Source of the DNA: Muricauda sp. SCSIO 64092
GTDB taxonomy: Bacteria; Bacteroidota; Bacteroidia; Flavobacteriales; Flavobacteriaceae
NCBI RefSeq assembly: GCF_023016285.1
Contig: NZ_CP095413.1
Location: 124,001 to 188,000 of the forward strand
Reading direction: 5' to 3'
DNA: 64,000 bases
Part shown: piece after piece, positions 54,130 to 61,202 of the stretch
Layout of the letters: each line of letters starts with the position of its first letter
Position numbering within the stretch: position 1 is the stretch's first letter
Notes under the pieces: model-generated
What the model was told of the DNA's origin: nothing
Database searches by the model: none
Seen by the model: only the letters and a program-made list of their open reading frames with translations
Position numbers and translations under genes: made by a program

Positions 54130-55167
54130 ATGAGAGCGGCCATTTTTGAAGAATTCCGGGGAGCTATTTCAGTTAAAAATGTTCCCGATCCAAAACCCAA
54201 GGACGATGGTGTAGTCCTCCAGGTTACCGCTACCGGGTTATGCCGAAGTGATTGGCACGGTTGGATGGGGCACGATTCGGACATTGCCCTGCCCCATGTA
54301 CCGGGACATGAATTGGCAGGCATCATTGTAGAAAAGGGAAAGAAAGTCAAAAACTTTTCGATTGGTGATCGGGTGACCGTTCCCTTTGTTTCTGGCTGTG
54401 GCACCTGTGAACAGTGCCGTACCCAAAATCATCAGGTTTGTGATTACCAATCACAGCCAGGTTTTACCCATTGGGGGTCATTTGCAGAATATGTTGCCCT
54501 GGATTATGCGGATATCAATTTGGTTAGGTTGCCCGAATACGTATCCGATGTGACGGCTGCCACTCTAGGTTGCCGATTTATAACCTCATATCGTGCAGTT
54601 GTCGCCCAAGGCCGTGTTAAAAAGGGAACGACTTTGGCCGTACACGGCTGCGGTGGTGTTGGTCTTTCCGCCATTATGATCGGTCATGCCCTGGGTGCGG
54701 ACATCATTGCAGTGGACATTAACCCGGATAATCTTGAACTTGCCAAAGCGTTTGGTGCCCGTAGGACCATCAACCCGTTAAAGGATGAGGTAATTGCCGC
54801 CATAAAAGACTATTCAAAGGGAGGGGTGGAGGTTTCCATAGATGCATTGGGAAGTCAGGAAACCTGTTTCAACTCCATTGCCAATCTTAGAAAAAGGGGG
54901 CGTCACGTTCAGGTAGGATTGGTCACTGGAAATCATGTACACCCAAAAATCCCAATGGATAGGGTTATTGCCAATGAATTGGAAGTGGTTGGGAGCCATG
55001 GCATGCAAGCACATAAATATCCAGAGATGCTCACCTTGATCCAAGAGGGGAAACTGCAACCGGAAAAATTGGTCCACCAGACCATTTCTTTGGATGAAGC
55101 CACTACCCTACTCCCTAAAATGAATGCGTTTAAACACACCGGAGTAGTCGTCGTGAATTCCTTTTAA
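54130..55167 (+). CDS. zinc-dependent alcohol dehydrogenase (MDR superfamily)
   Basis: A 345-residue medium-chain dehydrogenase. Catalytic zinc ligands are the Cys of GLCRSDWHGW near residue 37 and the His of VPGHELAG near 60; four Cys in CGTCEQCRTQNHQVC near 92-106 hold the structural zinc. The Rossmann motif is VHGCGGVGLSAIMIG near 174, and an Asp (AVDINPDN) after strand 2 suggests NAD preference. The alcohol or aldehyde substrate is unknown. It follows the nitrilase/GNAT pair by 40 bp and precedes an M20 peptidase; its role may be removing an aldehyde from that catabolism, but this is speculative. Confidence 0.92.
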   Translation: MRAAIFEEFRGAISVKNVPDPKPKDDGVVLQVTATGLCRSDWHGWMGHDSDIALPHVPGHELAGIIVEKGKKVKNFSIGDRVTVPFVSGCGTCEQCRTQNHQVCDYQSQPGFTHWGSFAEYVALDYADINLVRLPEYVSDVTAATLGCRFITSYRAVVAQGRVKKGTTLAVHGCGGVGLSAIMIGHALGADIIAVDINPDNLELAKAFGARRTINPLKDEVIAAIKDYSKGGVEVSIDALGSQETCFNSIANLRKRGRHVQVGLVTGNHVHPKIPMDRVIANELEVVGSHGMQAHKYPEMLTLIQEGKLQPEKLVHQTISLDEATTLLPKMNAFKHTGVVVVNSF

Positions 55168-55230
55168 AGCCATACTGTACAAAATAGCTTCAGTATTGTT
55201 ACTTTTAGGAAGAACAATTCATACAAGAAC

Positions 55231-56760
55231 ATGAAATCATCCGCTCTTTTCGTTTTTATTCTGGCATGTTCCACATTCCTCAATACCACGACTACGTTCG
55301 GTCAAAAGCTGGACCAAAAACAATTGGAAGCCGCGGCAGGGAAATACGCGACCCGTTCTTTTACATTATTGAAGGAATTGCTGAGTATTCCCAATGATGC
55401 TTTTTATCCCGAGGATATTGAAAAGAATGTCCAATGGTGCGAAAAAGAATTTTCGAAAAGGGGCTTTGCCACCACTAGAATTGAAACAAAAACGGTTCCC
55501 CTGTTATTGGCTGAGCGAAAACATCCAAAGGCAAAAAAGACGGTCCTCATCTATTTGCAAATTGACGGGCAACCGGTGGATTCCACGCGTTGGTTCCAAG
55601 AAACTCCCTACACGCCTACCCTCAAAAAACCGGGCAAATCTGTGGGTTGGGAAGCCCTTCCATGGGATTCCATCGTGGATTATCAAGACGATTGGCGGGT
55701 TTTTGCGCGATCGGCAAGTGATGCCAAAGGACCCGTAGCCATGTTTTTGACGGCTTTGGATGCAACGGGAGAGTTACGAATCGATCCCAACTACAACGTC
55801 AAGGTCATTATGGATTTTGAGGAAGAGTTGGGGTCTCCCCAACTTCCCAAAGCGGTTACTGAAAATGCGGACTTACTAAAAGCGGACATGCTCATTATTT
55901 TTGATGGCCCAAGGCATATTAGCAATAGACCGACGCTAACCTTTGGCGCACGTGGTATCGCCACATTGCAGTTAACCACCTATGGCCCAGTTGTTCCCCA
56001 ACATAGTGGACATTTTGGAAATTACGCCCCAAATCCCGCATTGCGCCTTTCCAAACTATTGGCCTCCATGAAGGACGATGATGGCAGGGTTACCATTCCC
56101 GGTTTCTATGATGGCATTTCCATTACTCCCGAAACCGAGAAAATTCTTAAATCGGTTCCGGACAACGAAGAACTGATCAACTATCGTCTGCAGATTGCAG
56201 AGGCGGACAAAGTTGGCAGCTATTACCAGGCCGCCATTCAATATCCCTCCCTGAATATCAGGGGTATGCAATCGGGTTGGATCGATGAAAAAGTGCGTAC
56301 CATCGTCCCCAGTTGGGCCAGGGCGGAAATTGATGTGCGGTTGGTATTGGAATCGGACCCCAATCGCCTTATTGGACTCATCAAAGATCACATTGTGGAC
56401 CAAGGCTATTATCTTTTGGATAGGGTGCCCACCAAAGGGGAACGATTAAAATATCCTAAAATTGTCACCATGACCCATGAAGTATCCTATCAATCCTTTC
56501 GAACAGACTTTAATTCAGAAGTAGGCCTGTGGTTGACCAGGGCATTGAACAATGCCTTTGGTGAAGAACCCATAAGAATTCGAATGAGTGGGGGTTCCAT
56601 CCCCATATCCCCCTTTGTGACCACCTTGAATATTCCGGCCGTTACCGTACCTACCGTAAATCGGGATAACAATCAACACAGCCCCAATGAGAATTTACGA
56701 TTGGGGAATTATCGTGAAGGCATCAAAACGATGATAGCTATTTTGGCAGAACCCTTATAA
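55231..56760 (+). CDS. M20-family exported metallopeptidase-like protein
   Basis: A 509-residue exported protein (signal LFVFILACSTFLNTTTTFGQ). The M20 core is clear: ASDAKGPVAMFLTAL near residue 165 (bridging Asp), DFEEELGSPQ near 195 (catalytic Glu-Glu), and the C-terminal His of NQHSPNENLRLG. The first zinc ligand, usually the His of GHxDVxP, is Gln110 in LQIDGQPVD (Asp112 kept), so the two-metal site may be altered. The middle dimerisation domain is complete (about 240-390). The family removes residues from peptides or deacylates amino acids. It precedes a YdeI-like gene by eight bases. Confidence 0.86.
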   Translation: MKSSALFVFILACSTFLNTTTTFGQKLDQKQLEAAAGKYATRSFTLLKELLSIPNDAFYPEDIEKNVQWCEKEFSKRGFATTRIETKTVPLLLAERKHPKAKKTVLIYLQIDGQPVDSTRWFQETPYTPTLKKPGKSVGWEALPWDSIVDYQDDWRVFARSASDAKGPVAMFLTALDATGELRIDPNYNVKVIMDFEEELGSPQLPKAVTENADLLKADMLIIFDGPRHISNRPTLTFGARGIATLQLTTYGPVVPQHSGHFGNYAPNPALRLSKLLASMKDDDGRVTIPGFYDGISITPETEKILKSVPDNEELINYRLQIAEADKVGSYYQAAIQYPSLNIRGMQSGWIDEKVRTIVPSWARAEIDVRLVLESDPNRLIGLIKDHIVDQGYYLLDRVPTKGERLKYPKIVTMTHEVSYQSFRTDFNSEVGLWLTRALNNAFGEEPIRIRMSGGSIPISPFVTTLNIPAVTVPTVNRDNNQHSPNENLRLGNYREGIKTMIAILAEPL

Positions 56761-56768
56761 TTCCCATA

Positions 56769-57344
56769 ATGCCTGAACTTAAAGAACTTTACTTCAAAGA
56801 CGACATGGCCTGGCGCAATTGGTTGCATAAAAACTATGCAAATCCCGAAGGGATCTATCTTATTTTCTATGCGGTTGATCATGAAATGCCCAGCATGCGA
56901 TGGGAAGAAGCGGTTCGAGTGGCCCTGTGCTATGGTTGGATTGATAGTACCGTTAAAAGTCTGGGCAATGGCAAAAGGCGACAATATTTTTGTCCCCGAA
57001 AACCAAAAAGTGTTTGGAGCAAGGTAAACAAAGATCACATCAAGGAATTGACAAAAGCCGGCCTTCTGCATGAAAGTGGATTCACGGCCATAGCAACAGC
57101 CAAGGAAAATGGTTCCTGGACGGCTTTGGATGATGTAGAAAATGGAATAATCCCCGATGATCTTCAAAAAGCGTTCAATCGAAGTAAAAAAGCCTTTGAA
57201 AATTACCAGGGCCTAACCCGTGGACAACGAAAGAGCTACCTGTATTGGCTGAACCAGGCCAAAAGAAAGGAAACCCGACAAAAAAGGATCACAGAAATCA
57301 TCGACCTCTGCAAAAAGGGGGTAAAATCAAGAAATACACGCTAG
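56769..57344 (+). CDS. YdeI/OmpD-associated family protein
   Basis: A 191-residue cytoplasmic protein of the YdeI family (bacteriocin-protection/OmpD-associated label, function unproven). The N-terminal half has AWRNWLHKNYANPEGIYLIFY and the family core WEEAVRVALCYGWIDSTVKSL near residues 44-64, then RRQYFCPRKPKSVWSKVN. The C-terminal half includes LTRGQRKSYLYWLNQAKRKETRQKRI, the usual helical end. It starts eight bases after the M20 gene and ends two bases from the stop of the convergent tricorn-like gene. The name should be read as a family label only. Confidence 0.88.
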   Translation: MPELKELYFKDDMAWRNWLHKNYANPEGIYLIFYAVDHEMPSMRWEEAVRVALCYGWIDSTVKSLGNGKRRQYFCPRKPKSVWSKVNKDHIKELTKAGLLHESGFTAIATAKENGSWTALDDVENGIIPDDLQKAFNRSKKAFENYQGLTRGQRKSYLYWLNQAKRKETRQKRITEIIDLCKKGVKSRNTR

Positions 57345-57346
57345 TT

Positions 57347-60300
57347 TTATTGTCCGACATCCAGTAAGAGCTCCTCAATGGAACGTTCCAATTGTTGGTC
57401 CACTCCCTTATCAATGACATCCGGGCTGTTTTTCACCATAATCATCGGTTCGGTCTGGTTGTTTTCCATCCACTCCCCTGCTTTATTCTTGGCACTTACG
57501 GGTACCACACCCCAACGACCGCCGTCAGGCAAGCGCTCCCAACCGGCAAAGCTACAGGTTCCCGGTACGGGCATACCCACGGTTTTTCCAATTTTTAAAT
57601 CCGTATAACCGCTTGCAAAACAATGACCATCACTATACATGGATTCATTAAAAATGGCCAAGGTGGGCTTTGTCCATCTGGACGTTGGCTCACCCCCAAC
57701 CTTTCGATCCTCCGTTTCGTAACTTATAAAAGGTTCTCCGGTAAAGAACATGGCCAAATCGGCCACCAAATCCCCTCCGCCATTAAATCGAGTATCCACA
57801 ATGACCGCCTTTTTATCGGCAAATTTCCCCAACATCTGTTCATAAATGTGACGGTAAGGACCATCACTCATTCCAGGAATATGAACATAACCTAACTGGC
57901 CCCCACTCTTTTCTTCAACTTCTTTTTCGTTCGTCTTCACCCACCTTTTGTACAACAGTCGGTTTTCCTCCGCTAGGGTAATGGGTTTCATTGTAATTTG
58001 TTGTCTTTTTTGGGTTTTGGGATCAAGAACCTCCAATAAGGTAAATGTTTCCGCGATACGATTAAGGTATTTGGCCGGATCCACATTTTCCAGTACGGTT
58101 TCCCCATTTATTTTTTCGATGATACTTCCTTCGGCGATGGAAAAAGAGGCCTTGTCCAACGGACCGCCCTTAATGACCTCGACAATCCTGATACCATTTC
58201 CCACATGTGCATAATCCATAAAAATGCCCAAACTGGCCGTTGCATCCTCATTGGGGATTTTTCCATTGAACCGCCCCCCAGCATGACTCACATTCAATTC
58301 TCCCAATAGTTCCGATATCATTTCGGCAAATTCATAAGAGTTACCCAAATGCGGAACGTACTTTTCATACGCTTTTCTGAGCATGTCCCAGTCCATACCG
58401 TGAAAATTGGAGTGATAAAAAATGGCATTGGTACGCAGCCAAACATGTTCAAACATATGTTGACGTTCGGCATCCGTGTCCAGTAACATTTCAGATTTCA
58501 TTTTAATCGGCTTTTTGGATGCCCCGGCCAGATCCACTTTGAAAATCTTCCCATCACTCAATAGGAAAAGGTTCTCCTGTTTGGCATCCCATTGTAAGCT
58601 CGCCTTTTTTGCTCCAAGGGAAATGAGCATTTTGGTCTTTTTAGTACGCAGTTCCGTTTCCCAAAGGTTCATGTGTTTTTCAAAACGGGCCAGGTAGTAT
58701 AGCTTTTCCCCATCCTTGGATAAAATGGCGTCCCCAAGGGTTGAGGAATGGATGGTAAGGCGTGCCTTGCGTTCCCTAATATCCTCCCAATCAAACACCA
58801 GGGGTTTTGTTTCCCCTTCATTTTTCTCCTCCCCTTTTTTCCCTTTTTTCTTTTTGGAATCGTCGTTTTCATCCTTTTCGTCATTTCCGTTCTCCTCCAA
58901 TAACTTCATCAAATCATATTCTTCCTCGGACATTTTGTAATTGTCCCATCCTTCCTGTGTTAAGAACATACCGTATACGTCCGCCTGGGTTCTCCCGCTT
59001 GTGGCATAGCTTTTAAGGCCGTCCCTATTACTGAACCAAATGAGTTGTTTACCCCCATCGACCCATTTGGGCATAAAATCATAATAGCCGCTTTGGGTAA
59101 GGTTTTCTTTTCTGGAACCATCCGACGATAGCAATAAAACTTCGCCATTACTCAAGGTTTTCCCCCATGAAACTGCCAACCATTTGCTATCCGGACTCCA
59201 TTTAAAATATTTATCCCCATCTTGAAAATGGTATAATTCATCGGGGGTCAAAAGTGTTTTTTCCTCTTTTGACTTCAGGTTTAGCACTTTTAAGGTTCTT
59301 CTGTCCTCAATAAATGCCATTAGATTTCCGTCCGGGGAAAATTCGGGCAAATAACAATCAACGTCCTTTGCCAAGACCAATTTTTCATTAAGCAATGTTG
59401 CTGCAAAGAAGTAAGGCTCTTCCTTACGTACTTTTTCCGTTTGATAAATTTGCCATTTCCCATCGCGCTCACTGGCATAGGCAACCGCATTCCCATCTGC
59501 CGTAAATTGGACAAAACGCTCCTGTTCCGGTGTATTGGTCAGGCGCTTGGTAAGTCCGCCCTCCACCGCGGTGACAAAAACCTCGCCCCTGGCAACAAAG
59601 GCAATCTCCTTTCCATTTGGGGCTATGGCCATTTCCCGGATATCGGAATTAATGGAGATAAATTGGTCCGTATTCGCGGCATCTTGGGTCCGAATTAGAA
59701 TATTTACCTTTTTTGGAGGGTCCCCATCCCTTAAGGTATAAATCTCACCATCATAGCTAAAAGCCATGCTTTCATTACCGTAGGACAACGAACGAACGGG
59801 ATGTGTCGTTAAGGTAGTAAGTTGCTGATTCTGGCCCGGATTTTCCAGGCTAAAACGATGCACATTAAAACTACCACTCTCTTCGCTTAAATAGTATACC
59901 GTTTTTTCATCTTTGGAAAGTACGGGATTTCGGTCCTCCCCCTTAAATGAGGTAAGCTGGGTATGCCTGTCCCCTTCAAAATCGTATTTCCATAGGTCAC
60001 GGGCTATTGCGGAAACATGATGCTTCCTAAACGCATTCTCATACCCCTTTTGATCGTGATACAGCATAAAACGCCCGTCATTGTTTACCTGTACATCTTC
60101 CATGGGAACCGTCAACACCTGATCTACCTTACCTGCATTGGAGGCCACCTTATACAATTCCGGTTGCACCCGCGTGGGGTATTGACGATGTTCTACGGCA
60201 TCTTGTCGCACCGCTCCAAAAAGGACATAGGCGTCGTCATGGGAAAACGTATAGGGGGTTTCATCATTGCTATGGAACGTAAGACGTGTGGCCGCTCCAC

Positions 60301-60586
60301 CTAAGGCATCCATCACAAAAATGTCAAAATTCCCATACCGATCGGATGCAAAGGCGATTCGTTTTCCATCTTTGCTCCAAACCGCCTTATAGTCATGTGC
60401 TTTATGAAAAGTGAGTTGCGTTGCCACTCCCCCGTCCGAAGCCACCCGGAACAGGTTCCCCTTATAGGTGAAAACAATGGCAGAACCGTCCGGTGAAATG
60501 GCCGGATAGCGGGCCCATTTTGGATTGATCTGTCCCAATGAGGCCATAGTGAGGAATAAGGAAAAAACCAGTGTGAAACTTTTCAT
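57347..60586 (-). CDS. tricorn-like S41 protease with TolB-type propeller and PDZ domain
   Basis: A 1079-residue exported protease (signal SFTLVFSLFLTMASLGQ). The first half is a double WD40/TolB-like propeller, with blades such as PDGSAIVFTYKGNLFRV and KDGKRIAFASDRYGNFDIFV; then comes a strongly charged low-complexity linker (residues about 570-600, rich in Asp, Glu and Lys), a helical bundle, a PDZ domain near 790-850 (GIRIVEVIKGGPLDKASFS) and the S41 catalytic domain with VDTRFNGGGDLVADLAMFF near 935 and the Ser-containing NESMYSDGHCFASGY near 985. Such proteins degrade peptides released by other proteases. Its stop lies two bases from that of the convergent YdeI-like gene. Confidence 0.92.
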   Translation of the reverse strand: MKSFTLVFSLFLTMASLGQINPKWARYPAISPDGSAIVFTYKGNLFRVASDGGVATQLTFHKAHDYKAVWSKDGKRIAFASDRYGNFDIFVMDALGGAATRLTFHSNDETPYTFSHDDAYVLFGAVRQDAVEHRQYPTRVQPELYKVASNAGKVDQVLTVPMEDVQVNNDGRFMLYHDQKGYENAFRKHHVSAIARDLWKYDFEGDRHTQLTSFKGEDRNPVLSKDEKTVYYLSEESGSFNVHRFSLENPGQNQQLTTLTTHPVRSLSYGNESMAFSYDGEIYTLRDGDPPKKVNILIRTQDAANTDQFISINSDIREMAIAPNGKEIAFVARGEVFVTAVEGGLTKRLTNTPEQERFVQFTADGNAVAYASERDGKWQIYQTEKVRKEEPYFFAATLLNEKLVLAKDVDCYLPEFSPDGNLMAFIEDRRTLKVLNLKSKEEKTLLTPDELYHFQDGDKYFKWSPDSKWLAVSWGKTLSNGEVLLLSSDGSRKENLTQSGYYDFMPKWVDGGKQLIWFSNRDGLKSYATSGRTQADVYGMFLTQEGWDNYKMSEEEYDLMKLLEENGNDEKDENDDSKKKKGKKGEEKNEGETKPLVFDWEDIRERKARLTIHSSTLGDAILSKDGEKLYYLARFEKHMNLWETELRTKKTKMLISLGAKKASLQWDAKQENLFLLSDGKIFKVDLAGASKKPIKMKSEMLLDTDAERQHMFEHVWLRTNAIFYHSNFHGMDWDMLRKAYEKYVPHLGNSYEFAEMISELLGELNVSHAGGRFNGKIPNEDATASLGIFMDYAHVGNGIRIVEVIKGGPLDKASFSIAEGSIIEKINGETVLENVDPAKYLNRIAETFTLLEVLDPKTQKRQQITMKPITLAEENRLLYKRWVKTNEKEVEEKSGGQLGYVHIPGMSDGPYRHIYEQMLGKFADKKAVIVDTRFNGGGDLVADLAMFFTGEPFISYETEDRKVGGEPTSRWTKPTLAIFNESMYSDGHCFASGYTDLKIGKTVGMPVPGTCSFAGWERLPDGGRWGVVPVSAKNKAGEWMENNQTEPMIMVKNSPDVIDKGVDQQLERSIEELLLDVGQ

Positions 60587-61202
60587 GCAATCAGGGTTTG
60601 ATTAAGGCAAGGAAGATACCAAAAAACAAGCTGTTTGCAAGACGCAAGTGACGATAAAGCCCCTTAAAAAACCTTAATACATCCTATTTAATGTGAGTTT
60701 CGATGTAACATATGGCCAAAATATGCTCAAGGGGAATACAACCAATGACCGTCACCACGAACGCCCACCGGAATGCTACGAGCGGACATAGAAAACACAG
60801 ATCGCCGTATTCCATTGAAATATGATAACCCTGATGTCGAACTTAGGTTAACCTGCACAATGCCCCTCTTTTCCAGGAAACCAGGGTGAATCAAAACCAA
60901 ATCCTTACTGTTCATAGGACCAATGGTCGGTAAGGCCCCACACATTACGCCATCTGGGCATACCTTTGGTTGGTTCCAACCCTTCCTTGGCCATAAGGAT
61001 GGGGCTTTAGTACAGGACGGCACCATTAAATGTGCCCATATCGACCAGGACCGATCCAAGGGAATCGCTGGATTCCCCTTGTCCCAAAAATGGCATATAA
61101 CATCCCACATTTAAGGGGTTTTGCCACTGATTATTGGACATTTCGCGTGTATGTCGTTCTTTCATTTCTATTATTAATATTCAAAAGTTAAAAAAAGACA
61201 TT
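60587..61202. other. long intergenic region before the LRR/HYR gene
   Basis: About 616 bp with no assured gene. A minus-strand frame at 60727-61110 (127 codons) and an overlapping plus-strand frame at 60923-61114 exist; neither matches a family I know, and both have unusual composition (many Trp, Met and Cys, or His and Pro). A decayed gene is possible. No strong hairpin or palindrome is seen. The last 60 bases before 61203 are AT-rich and probably hold the promoter of the surface-protein gene. Confidence 0.45.

Noticed and set aside
60727-61110. Minus-strand 127-codon frame as a real gene
   Set aside because: No family recognised, unusual composition, and an overlapping plus-strand frame is equally plausible. 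It is mentioned only under the intergenic region.
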